Shown here: piece by piece, positions 42,232 to 52,718 of the stretch
Layout: each line of letters begins with the position of its first letter
Position numbering within the stretch: position 1 is the first letter of the stretch
Assembly (NCBI GenBank): GCA_965240325.2
Contig: OZ251234.1
Coordinates: 1,612,001-1,676,000 of the forward strand
DNA length: 64,000 nucleotides
Reading direction: 5' to 3'
Source: Rebecca billardiae RCC1528
Lineage: Eukaryota; Haptophyta
Translations under genes and position numbers: made by a program
Notes under the pieces: model-generated
What the model was told of the DNA's origin: nothing
Database searches by the model: none
What the model saw: only the letters and a program-made list of their open reading frames with translations

Positions 42232-43011
42232 GCGCGCCGCGTCGCTCCCGTCCCGACGGGCGTCCGAGCGTGCGCGCCAATGAAGATGGTCGCGCCCTGG
42301 GCCCGCCTCGACGCGTGAGATGCCCCGCTTTGTGCCGAGTTCATCATCGGCACGTGTAACGAACTACTGAACGACCTATCGAGCGAGCCGGTACAGTTTA
42401 CTAAGAATAAGAGACGCACACAGCTCAGGCAGGCGAGATTATCCGGCCAATCCGGGTATCTACTTGCACAGCAACTTGACGATGGCGGTGTCGTGTCCGG
42501 AGCGGTGGCCCCGACGGACCACCTCGCGGTGGCTGTGTTCACGATTCGTCACTCAGCGGGTGGCCGACCAGCCTTGGCAGTCAGCGGCCGCGCTTGGGCC
42601 GGCGCGTCTGTCCGCAGACCACAGCCGCGGGCCGCACTGAATCAGTGTCATTGTCAACCTGTAATTGAATAAATTGGCCTGCTAATTACAGTGCGCCACC
42701 GGGCCGCAGACTTCTAGTCAGGCCGCGCTCAAGCAATCCGATCGCGGTGCAGGCTATGCTCTGCCACCAATAACGCCGACTTCGTGTTGACGATCGGGCA
42801 CTGCCGCCAATCAGGAGACCCGCGTCGTCCCATACTGACATACTCCTCGGTCCTCCGATACTGTCCTAAGTTACGGTCCGCAGTAGTTTAAAATTAATAA
42901 AAAAAATCATAGTATTTTAAAATAAATAAATTAGAATGAGTCAATTATGATGGACACAGGAGCTGTGCACAGCACTCAGCAGAATTCCGAGACTCAGTCC
43001 GAGAAGTGATG
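42232..43011. other. Intergenic between the pseudo-cyclase start and the GT77 gene end
   Basis: Contains the third copy of the 50-bp dispersed repeat and an A/T-rich stretch (about 42,880-42,945, AAAATTAATAAAAAAAAT-like), which may be part of a 3' end region. No coding pattern. Confidence 0.5.
42392..42441 (+). repeat. Third copy of the 50-bp dispersed repeat
   Basis: TACAGTTTACTAAGAATAAG and the remainder match copy 2 at 36,510-36,554 base for base over its length. Located about 160 bp upstream of the pseudo-cyclase ATG. Confidence 0.9.
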
Positions 43012-45781
43012 CTAAGCACAGGCGCCCTCCGGAACCTCGGCGAGCGGCTTCGGGAGCAGCTTCGTGTACGGCACGCAGAACTGCGTGCCCTGCCCGTTGT
43101 CCCGCGACGGGATCGACCGCGCCTCGCCGAGGGCGAGCACATCCGGCGGGATGAAATCTGAGCACTTGCTGTATTTGCGCGCCGCGAATGAGCCGCGGCT
43201 GAGCTGCGGCCACACGGCCGCGGGCACACGGCTCAGGAGCACCGACGGCGACATGACGCCCTTGACGTCCGCCTTGGCCTGGAGGGACGCGCGCGGGCGG
43301 CGCGCGCGCGCGCACGGAGCCGGCTCGGCGCCACGCCGCCGCACGCGCGCGCGCTCGCGCTGTCGCGCGCAACCGCACGGCCGCGCGGCCGCAGCGCAGC
43401 CGCAGCCGCCGGCGCAGCAGCAGCGCTCACCTCACCCGCGACACTCACGCGCAGGCTGACAAACTCACTCGCCGGCGATGCCCAGAAATCGGAGCGCTGC
43501 GGCACGCGCTCGACGCTGAGCGTCGCGCCCGCCTCCTCCGCGCCCCTCAGCGTGCTCACGTGCGCGCCCGCCGCCGAGCGCAGCGCCGCGTCCACGCCCC
43601 CGTCCCCCGCGTGCTGCCGCACCGCGCTCTCCAGCTCGGCGCGTGTGAGCTTGGCATAGCTGATCTGCCCGTGGCACTCAGAGCACCAGGGCTCGATGGC
43701 ACCGATGAGCTCGGTGAACTGTCGGTCGAACGCCACGCGCGCGCCGGCGTCCGCGAATCCGCAGAAGGCGCCGTGCGCGCTCGGCTCCACCTTGAGGACC
43801 TGCGGCGGGAGGCGAAGAAGGAGAAAAGAAGAAGCCGCACGCGCGGCGCGGCGCGGCGGCAGCCACAGCGGATCAGGCGGAGGTGCGCACCGCGCCGGCG
43901 CGCCGGTCAGCAGCGGTGTGCCGCAAGCGCGGTCCGGCGCGGCGCGGAGTGCGAGGGCTGAGGCGGGGCCGTGCCAGCGGGCACGGGAGCAGCCGGCCCG
44001 AGCGGCGCGTGCCGAAGCGGCCGCGCGTGCGCGTGCGCGGGCTCCGCCGCGCGCGGGCCCGCGCGCACCTTCGCGCCGGCCGCCTGCGCGCTGCTCCCGT
44101 GGGGACCGAACCGAGCGGCCGCCTCTGCATCCGTGAGCCCGCGCGCCGGCATGTCCGCCGTGGCGGCGGCGGGCGGCGCGGAGGGGAGCGGGTCGCCGGG
44201 CGCGGTGCCCGGCGCGCGGATGACCGCGACGCTCGCGTTCTCCAGCGCGCCGCCCTTCTCGGCGAAGCGCGCGTCGCGGTAGCGCACGCCCTTCCGCCGC
44301 CACGCCGAGAGCTGGAGCACGTGGTCAACCGGGCATTCAAATGGCATGTACTGGCCGTCCGCGTGCGCGCCCGGGTACATGTGCTGGAAGAGGAAGACGT
44401 TGTCGTGCCCCGCCCACACCTTGTCGCAGAAGCAGCGGAAGTGCGGCAGCACCAGCGTGCGCCCGAGCGCCTGCGCGAGCGCCAGCCCGTCGCGCAGGTT
44501 TCGCAGCTGCCATCGGAGCATCTCGAGGTGTGCGCCCAGGCCGAGCTCGGCGCGCGGGTTGCGCGCGTCGAGGTCGCCCGAGCCGACGACGAGGAAGGTG
44601 CCGGCGGAGTTCTCGGCGGGCTCGGGCAGCGCCCAGTGGCCCACGTCGCGGAAGCGCTGCTCCTTCGCCTCCGCGCTCGAGCCGTCGTACGTGTACGTCG
44701 CGTGCGCCGCGTACGGGCGCGCGCCGTGGTACTCGGGCCGCCCCTCAATGCGCCGAACAAAATAGCCGTGGCCGTTGGCGAACAGGAGCGTGGGCAGCGT
44801 GCCGAGCGTGATGGCGTTGGCGGGGCGCGCGAGGGTCCACTTGCCGGGGGTGAGCGAGGGGAACCCGCCCTGCCGCGCGATCCGGTTGAACACCTGCTGG
44901 TCCGACGTCAGGTCCCGGAATTCTCCCGGACCATTCTCAACGTACTCGTGCCACTTCTTGGCAAACGCCGCGCCCGACTCGGTCGCGCGGATCACGATGA
45001 TGCCCGTGTTGAACGTGCCGTGGTACGCGTCCTGCATGGCCATCTTGGCGTTCTTGCCGGGCGAGAGGTTGTCCGACGACGCCATCACGTCCGCGTGCAC
45101 CAGCTCCGCGCAGAACGCGCGCTCCTGCTCGGGCAGCTCGGGCGCGCACGACACAAGGAACGGGCGCGGGTCTCGCAGCCACAGCACGTCGACGTCCGTC
45201 ATGATCACAGAGTAGCCCTTCGCGACGATGGTCGCGACCTCGCCGGTGCGCGTGACCGCGAACTTCTTCCACGACGCCCCCGAGTGGCTCGACGAGCCGT
45301 CCACGTGGCCGATGTCCAGCAGGTACGTCGGCGCGCCAACGCCCTGCAGGAGTTCAAACGCCGGCCTGTCGACCGCGCCGATCACGTGAGGGATGCGCGC
45401 GCGCTTCAGGTGCTCGGCGAAGTTGAGGAGCATGCCCTTGAACGCGGCGTTGCAGAACGTGACGAGCACGATCCGTGGCTCCGAGGGCGGCACCGCGCGC
45501 TCGAGCGCCGCGTCGAGGCTGTCGCAGCACGGGCCGGCCGCGGCTGCAGCCGGAGCAAACTGAGTCGACGCCGGCTGCGCGCCGAGGTGCGCGGGCCCTC
45601 CGGCCCTTCCTGCGGCAGGCTCGCCGGTGGAGCCGTGCGCGGAGTGCGTCGCCGAGCCGTCGAGGGTGCTCCCCACCGGCGAGGGCGGCTCAGGGCCGAC
45701 GACGTACACGGAGAAGGTCGCGATGTACGCGAGCGTGACGAGGATGGCGCCGCCGAGCATGGCGCGCTGGACGCTCGGCAT
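43012..45781 (-). CDS. GT77-like nucleotide-sugar transferase (arabinosyltransferase relative), type II membrane
   Basis: Exons 45781-44069, 43799-43431 and 43278-43012, phase 0; 782 residues. An alternative donor for exon 2 at 43449 removes six residues. MPSVQRAMLGGAILVTLAYIATFSVYVVG is a signal anchor. The catalytic part has IVLVTFCNAAFKGMLLNFAEH, VIMTDVDVLWLRDPRPFL (DxD near 195), GTFNTGIIVIRATESG and DLTSDQQVFNRI, the Nucleotid_trans (PF03407) pattern. The following region (LGAHLEMLRWQLRNLRDGLALAQALGRTLVLPHFRCFCDK and FECPVDHVL) resembles plant XEG113-type arabinosyltransferases. The C-terminal exons contain Cys residues (WCSECHGQISYAKLTRAEL). It probably acts in the Golgi on surface glycoproteins; Hyp-rich proteins such as the giant stalk gene here would be suitable acceptors (inference). 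Confidence 0.8.
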
Positions 45782-46007
45782 CGCGCGCCGAGGCGCTGGG
45801 CTGCTTCGCGCGTCGGCGGGTGGGGGTGCTGCCGGTGGCAGACGAGAGGCGCCGGCGACACACACTCGGTAAGCCCACCCGGGGGCCGGCACGCGCCCGC
45901 GCGCACGACAGCACGCGGTGACGAAGGGCGCGCCGCCGCGAGTGGGGGCGCCTGGATCGCGCACGATGGCTTCCTCCGCCTCGCATTGCATGCTGGTGTG
46001 ACCACGC

Positions 46008-46976
46008 ATGGGGGGCATGCGCATCGCCAAGCGCCTCGCACGCGTCGGGCTCTGCTCCCGGAGGGAGGCTGAGCGCCTCATCGCACAAGGGCGGGTCGTG
46101 GTGAACGGCACGGCCATCACCAGCCCGAGTACGCGTGTCACGGACGCGGACGCGCTCAGGGTCGATGGCGAGGTCGTCGGCCCAATCCCACCGACGCGCA
46201 CGTGGCTCTTTCACAAGCCCGTGGGCTGCCTCACGTCGCATCACGACCCGTGTGCGGACTTCCCGACACTCTTCTCGCTCCTTCCGCCGGAGCTGCCGCG
46301 CGTCGTCTCCATCGGCCGCCTCGACGTGATGTCAGAGGGCCTGCTCATCCTGACCAACGACGGCGAGCTCGCGGGCCGGATCGAGCGCTCCAGGCTGCCG
46401 CGAACGTACGCCGTCACGGTCGGCCCACCCGCGCTCGCGCACGCCCTGCGGGCCGTGCTGCCGCGCGAGCTTGGCTGCGGGGTGCACGTGGATGGCATGC
46501 GCTACGCCCCGATAGCGGCGCGGTGGACTGCTGATGCGGAGCTCCAGCTCCGCCTCACCGAGGGCAAGAACCGGGAGATCCGACGGCTGATGCGCCACTA
46601 CGAGCTGCGCGTGCGCCGGCTGCAGCGCACGGCCTTCGGGCCGCACACGCTCAGTGCAGTCCCAGCGCGCGGCCAGGTCGTGGAGGTGAGTCCGGCTGAC
46701 CTCGAGCGCAGTCTTGACGACGACGGCGCAGTACAGAACGACGACCATGCCGATCGTGACGGCGATCGTGCTCCTTGCGGCGACGACGTCGTTGTCGTCG
46801 ATCGGGACGAGGATGCCACTGCTCGCTACGACGACGACGACCTCAACGAAGCACGCAGGGGGGCGGGTGGACCCTCGGGGCTGTGTACGACGGACGCGCG
46901 TGGCCGCTGGCGGCCAGACTGCTCCGCCTCCGCCCAGCCTGATGATGCCGACGGGCGGCCCGGGCTGGAGACGTGA
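46008..46976 (+). CDS. RsuA/RluB-type rRNA pseudouridine synthase
   Basis: 322 residues from ATG at 46008. Residues 4-50 are an S4 RNA-binding domain (MRIAKRLARVGLCSRREAERLIAQGRVVVNG). The catalytic domain has WLFHKPVGCLTSHHD, the active-site motif SIGRLDVMSEGLLILTNDGELA (Asp in GRLD) and LTEGKNREIRRLMRHYELRVRRLQRTAFG, all typical of the small-subunit-type family. The last ~90 residues are Asp-rich and without a domain. A GAG|GTGAGT at about 46,683-46,691 could alternatively be a splice donor, which would replace that tail. No transit peptide is evident, so whether it acts on cytosolic or organellar rRNA is unclear. Divergent from the GT77-like gene, 226 bp away. Confidence 0.88.
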   Translation: MGGMRIAKRLARVGLCSRREAERLIAQGRVVVNGTAITSPSTRVTDADALRVDGEVVGPIPPTRTWLFHKPVGCLTSHHDPCADFPTLFSLLPPELPRVVSIGRLDVMSEGLLILTNDGELAGRIERSRLPRTYAVTVGPPALAHALRAVLPRELGCGVHVDGMRYAPIAARWTADAELQLRLTEGKNREIRRLMRHYELRVRRLQRTAFGPHTLSAVPARGQVVEVSPADLERSLDDDGAVQNDDHADRDGDRAPCGDDVVVVDRDEDATARYDDDDLNEARRGAGGPSGLCTTDARGRWRPDCSASAQPDDADGRPGLET

Positions 46977-48962
46977 CGGGCGCACGGCCGCCATCGTCAT
47001 CATCAGGCGTCGTCACGGCGACCTGGGCACGGTCGCGCCAGTAACTGCTCGTGTGTAGTCAATAGAATATCTGCTGCTAGCTATAACTAACTATAGTGAG
47101 TCGTCGACCGTGTCCGTGGCATCTGCTGCTGATAGTGATAAGTATTGTCAGCACTGCCAATCCAGCTGTAAGTGTATGCAGCTGAAGAATCGTCTGAGTT
47201 GACCCCCGGCGGGCTCTGGCTTCGGAACTCGCTTCGCGCGGATTGACAGCAGCACTGATGATGACACTCTTTCTGCTAGCAGTTTCTTCGCCTTATTATT
47301 ATTCGCGGTTGCATGACCCCTGCCAGAGACGGGCACTATCGTGAGCTCATCCTTCATGAATAAGTCACTCGTAGTGAAAACTGCACAGGACTCGGACCGC
47401 TCAATAGATGAATTATTGAATAGATGCCTTTAGATGATGACTTTCACTTCAGAGCGACATTGGGCCAACAAGCACGTTTCTTCTATAGTTCAGACTCTAT
47501 TTTTTACTATATGTATTTGCCCATTTCAGACACTGGTCAGAACACGGTCCGGGAGCGATCCGGATGCACCCGTAGCTATTGGGAATATGTCACCGGACCG
47601 TAGGTAAATAGCTATGAAAAATAACTTAGTCTGATCAGTAGTCTATAGTCAGAAGTAGTCACAGACTGACGATTTTCACACCCTGTCCCTGGGCACGACT
47701 TATTATTGGCCATCCATAGCAACCCTACTTGGGGCCCTGTGGTACACTTCATTCGGGCGTTCATTCGGCCGCAGGAATGCGGAGATCATTTTCGGTACGC
47801 CCGGTTTCTATGACCGGACTGGCAGGGGTCAACCGGAGCCAGAGCCCCCGTAGACCATGCGAACCGTTGAACAGTGTATGAACATCAGTGTACTTGAACA
47901 CTCCGGGGCGGCGCGGCCGGCGCGCCGCGGCATACATAGTCTGAAATAATAGCAGTGCCCCGGAGCCCTCGGTCCCTGCCGCCTGCGCCGCCCCTGCGCG
48001 CCCCGCCCCCAGACCCAGTCACCAGTGGCAGTGCGCCGCCGCTGTAGCTGAAGTGTAGAGTGCTGTAATAACGACGGGACGAGCCCGACGACTCGCGGGC
48101 GGCCGCGGAGCCCGCGCGCGCGAACGGCTCGACCGGACTGTCCGGAGTCGGACTCGACGAGATGTGCTCGCGGTGCGGTCTGCTCGGATGTGTATGTCCA
48201 TCAAGGAGGCAGCGCTGAGTCGTGGCCGCCGCCTAGTTATACGGCGTCTCAGCTACTCACGCTATAGGGCAGCAGATCCGCAGATCAAGATGCTACTTAG
48301 CTAGCTAGTGCGCACGGCAGACCTGTACGGCTATAGCGCACTCGTAGCGCAGGCGGCGGGCTCCGCGCCTCGGCCCCGCCACGGCGCCACGGGGCCCCAG
48401 GCTGCGCCGCGGCCGCTGCGCCAGCTGACCGGACGAACTATAATAATAATTTCTATAAAGATCGAGACGATTAGACTTAGAGTCGTCTGACAGATAGACT
48501 AATATATATATATAGGCTCACTGTTAACAGTACAGCAACCGTAGCTCGTCGATCATATTCACTCAACGTCCGTCCGTCCGGCGCGGACCCGATGACCGCG
48601 GGTAATTCGCGTATATACTCTCGTTACTCGTAGCCTGTCGCTGATCCTGAGCGTCGTTCAAAGCCGACAGGACGGCAAGGATGTCCAGGATCAGGATTGC
48701 GGCCCGCCGGGCGGCTGCCTTCGGCTTCGGATGCCGCGCACCCTGTGAGTGTGTGCTCCACGCACGGCTCTGCCGGGCAGAAAATGCCGGCGCCTTCCCA
48801 CCCGACGAGATCGTCGCGAGAATCCGGTACGATGACCTCGGAGCAGGCGGCGCCGACCGTGACCGTCGGGGCCGCGGCGTGCAGCGCGCTCTCGTGTCGC
48901 AGCGCACCGCTGGCGCGGCGCGGCGCCGATGCCCCGCCGCGTGCGCCGAGGCCACGCGGTGT
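46977..48962. other. Gene-poor region
   Basis: About 2 kb with mixed composition: 47,040-47,820 is AT-richer, 47,880-48,440 GC-rich. A 69-codon minus-strand frame (47,357-47,148, MKDELTIVPVSGRGHATA) begins with ATG but has no recognisable features. A TA microsatellite is at 48,501-48,514. I saw no RNA gene. Confidence 0.45.
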
Positions 48963-51900
48963 CTAGAAGCCAGGCGGGAAGTTGCTCACCTCCGCCATCT
49001 CGGTGTGCTTCGTGCCGTCGATGGTGCAGTCCACCTTGACCCGCATGACGAGCGGCTTCTGCCCGTGCATCGAGTTGGCGAGCTTGAGGCTCTGCGTGAC
49101 CGAGCCGCCGTTCGAGGGCGGCACCGTCGAGCCCGAGGCCGGCTGCATCATCATCTTCATGTATTTGGGCACGGCCGCCTGGAAGGTGAGCTCGGTGATC
49201 GGCGAGGCCAGCGAGTTGGTGAAGGTCGCCTCGACCGCGGTCACGCTCGGGTTGGCCGCGTCCTTGGACGCGGCGAAACGGATGGTCAGCCCGTGCTTCT
49301 CGAAGGCGACGAAGGTCGCCGGCCCTGCGCAGGGACGGGGAGGGCGGTGCGGTCGGGCGGCGTGCCGCACGCGCGGTGAGGCGGCGCGCCGACCGGCGCG
49401 GCAGGCGCGCGCGGCGCGGCGCGGCGTGGCGCGCGGCGCACGCGCGAGCGCGGCGGCGCGGGGCGGCGCGGCGCGTCGCGGGCGCGCACCGCTCGGCGCG
49501 GCGGGCGTCGGCGCCAGCCCCGGCATCGCGCCCATGGCGGCGAGCGGGTTCGGCTGCGGCGCCCCTCCCATTCCCATCGCGGGCACCGCGGGCGACGGTG
49601 TGGGCGCGGGCGCCGCGGGCGTCGAGTCGCCCAGCAGGTCCATCAGCATGTCTGCTGCGCCAGCGCCGCCGCCCCCGCCGCCGCCGCCGCCGCCCGGCGC
49701 GGCCGCCGGCATCGCAAGGCCGCCCATGCCAGGCTGTGCCTGCGGCGCGCCGCCCGCGGGCGCGGAGGGCGCTCCCATGTCGACCCCGCCGAGAATGTCT
49801 GCAAGCAGGTCCACCTCGCCACCCGCGGGCTTTGGCGGCGCCGCCGCCATCGCGCCGCCGCCACCGCCGCCGCCGCCGCCACGGCCATTTGCTGCGCCCG
49901 CGCCGCGCGCCGCGAGCGGGTCTGCCGCCTTTTGCTTTTTCTCGAGGGCCGGCATGCGCTCGAGCACGCCCTGTCGGATCGAGTCCCACTGGAAGAGGGA
50001 GGAGTACTCGACCGAGCGCTGCTGCATCTCGAGCGCGATCGACGAGCGGTACGGCGCCATCAGCTCGCGCACGCGCGCCTGCACCTCGACGTGCGAGCTG
50101 AATCGAGCGGCGCACTTGACGAGCGCGTTCAGAACGTACTCCTTCGAGGTGATGGTCGAGGTGACGGAGCGGAGCACCGACTCGAGCAGGTCGAGCGCCT
50201 GCGTGGGCGTGAGCGGCTCGCCGCCGTCCGACGCGTCGCCGATCGTGTCCGCGTACTCGCCGATGCACCACACGCCCACCTGCACGAGTGTTTGCTGCGG
50301 AGCGCGGCGCGCGCGCGGTCGCGCGGCGCGGCAGGCAAGGGCCCGGGGCCGCCGCGCGCAGGCGTGCGCGCACGAGGTCAGCCAGACGACGCGCGCACGC
50401 GGGCACGCGGGCGGCGTGCGTGCATGCGCGCGCATGCGCGTGCGCGTGCGTGCATGTGCGCGCGTGCGTGCGCGTGCGCGTGCGCGTGCGTGCGCGTGCG
50501 CGCAGCCCGCCCGCACGCCCGCACGCACCGCGACTGCGTGGAGGTTGCCCTTGAGCGCGCCGTGCAGCTTGCGCGTCGTGTACGACTGGATCTCGGGCGA
50601 CTTGGAGATGAGCGAGATGAGCGAGGACGCGAGGTCGTCCGACACGTAAGCGCTCGACTGTCCACGCCGACGCGGCCGACGCGACGCGCGGCGCGGCCGG
50701 CCGAGGCGGCCGAGGCGGGTGCCCGCAGGTGTGGGCGAGAGAGTGCGCATGTGATCGTCGGTGCCGGCGCGGCGCGCGGCGCGCGGCGCGCGCCCTCCGA
50801 GCGGCGGCGCGGCCCGGCCGCCCGAACCGCGCGCGCGCGGCGCACCATGGTGAGCGTCTTGATGATGGTGTCCACGCGCCACTGCTTGTCCGGCGCGAAC
50901 TGGTCCACCACGTGGCAGATCTTCGTGACCAAGTCCTCCTTGAACTCCGACTCGACCGTCGAGAGGTAGCTCAGCATCTCCGCGACGAGCGGCTCGATGT
51001 TGGACTCGTTGACGAGGACGTAGATGAGCTCGAGGGCCCTCCTGCGCAGCGAGACGTCGGGGTCCTTGAGGCACTCCACGATCGTCGCGCGGTGCCGCTG
51101 CACCGCGTTCACGTCCGAGCCCACCACCGTCACCAGCGTGTTGAGCGCAACGTAACGGATGTTGTTGTCTCGGTTGCCGAGGAAGCGCCCAAGGATGTTG
51201 ATCGCGAGCACGCGCAGCCCGGACTCGGCCTCGATCGCGACGATGGTGAGCACGCACTCGTAGAGGATCGCGTTGCCCACGTTCTTCGACGACTCCGTGT
51301 TCGTCGCGACCTGCGCGAGGATGTCGTTCATCTGGTCCGAGCACTCGGCCGAGTCGGTGCCGAGCACGCGCAGCAGCCGAAGCAGCGCGACCTGCAGGAA
51401 CGGGTCGGTGATGCCGTTGATGTCGTGCTCGGGCGCGTAGCCCGAGAGGACGAGGTTCTTCAGGATGCGCACGAGCGTGGGCACCTGCTTGCGCAGCGGC
51501 TCGATCGTCGTCGCGTCGATCTGCGTCAGCTCGAACATGAGCTTCACGCCCGTGAGCAACACGCCGTGGTTGCGGTCGGACAGGATCGACGCGACTTTGT
51601 CGACGTAGTTCTCGGCGAGCTCGGGGTTCTTCTGCAGGATGCGCACGGCGCAGAGGCACGCCTTCTTGCGCACGTACGGGTTCGAGTTGCCCAGCAGCGT
51701 CTCGATCTCGGGCGAGAGGTCGCGGCAGATCTCCGCCGTCGCGATGTTGGCGAGCGAGCACATGGCCAGCCCGGCAATGTACTGGTTCTGGTTGTGCAGG
51801 TCCCTGCGCGGCCGCGCGGCGGCGGGCGCGGCGGCGGAGGGTGGTGGCGGCGGTGCGCGCGTGAGCGAGGCGCGTGGGCAGTCGCCACGACGCGCGGCGG

Positions 51901-52492
51901 CCCGGCCGCGCGCGCGCGCGCGCGCGTGCGCGGCGCGCTGCCAGGGCGGCGGCGGCGCTGGGCGGCGGGCGGCAACGACGCGTCCACGCGGCGCGGTGCC
52001 GCACATTTTGAGCGAGTTCTCGACCAGCATGAGGACCTCCTGCCGCTCGTCGAGCAGGATCATCAGCCCCAAGTAGCCCACGCGCTTCTCGGGGAACTTG
52101 GTGCCCGCGACGAGCTTGAGGCACTCCATCTGCCCCCAGTGCGTCGGGTAGCCGAGCATGTGGATGAAAAGCAGCTTCGCGACATTGCGGTGGCGCAGCT
52201 CGTTGTTCTCCTCCTTGAAGGCTGTGCGGATGGCGGCGCACTCCTTATGGATGCACGCGCGCTCGTCGGCCTGCGTCTTACACGCGCGCACGTTGCGGAT
52301 GAGCTCCCTGCGCAGCGCGCGGCGAGCCCAGCCAATCCATGGCCGCAAAGAGCGACATCGCGCGAGACGCGGGGCCGAGCGCGGCGCGATCCGGCGTGTG
52401 CGGGCGCGAGTGAGCGGAGAGGTCTGGTGCGCCTCACCAAAAGGCCCTCGCGCGCCGCGCCAGGCGCCCACGCACCGCAGACGGATAGACAT
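48963..52492 (-). CDS. AP1G1: AP-1 complex subunit gamma (gamma-adaptin)
   Basis: Six exons on the minus strand: 52492-52476 (17 nt, MSIRL plus two bases), 52307-52005, 51803-50846, 50657-50529, 50294-49490, 49324-48963. Phases match at every junction, giving 857 residues. The joined N-terminus MSIRLRELIRNVRACKTQAD is the classic adaptin start, and the trunk (to about 580) has HRNVAKLLFIHMLGYPTHWGQMECLKLV, YVRKKACLCAVRILQKNPEL and GHDINGI-type loops (APEHDINGITDPFLQV). Residues about 600-735 form a Gly/Pro/Ala hinge with LLADILGG and MLMDLLGD motifs that could bind clathrin. The final 120 residues are the gamma ear (FVAFEKHGLTIRFAAS). AP-1 sorts cargo into clathrin vesicles at the trans-Golgi and endosomes. 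All five donors begin GTGCG. Confidence 0.95.
50414..50504. repeat. 91-nt uninterrupted alternating purine-pyrimidine tract (Z-DNA type)
   Basis: Inside the fourth intron of the AP-1 gamma gene (50,295-50,528). Every base alternates purine/pyrimidine from G at 50,414 to A at 50,504 (GCGTGCGTGCATGCGCGCGC and on), mostly CG and TG steps, which is the classical Z-DNA-forming composition. Confidence 0.9.
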
Positions 52493-52718
52493 TGGTACCC
52501 GCCGCCGCCGCCACGGCGCCGCGCCGCCTCGAGAGAGAGTTGGCGAGAGCCGAGCAGCCACAGCGATGGTCACTTGCCAGCGGCCGGACTCAGCGCGGAT
52601 GGCCCCACTTTCCGGACGCTCACAACCCCGCATCCGGGTAAGCGAGTTGGCCGCTTAGGGTGCTCATGGAGGGCACGGCCAGGCGGTTCACTTGATCGCG
52701 CCGCGAGCGTTAGCGTGC

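Noticed and set aside
47148-47357. 69-codon minus-strand frame (MKDELTIVPVSG)
   Set aside because: Short, isolated, no recognisable domain; noted in the intergenic entry only.
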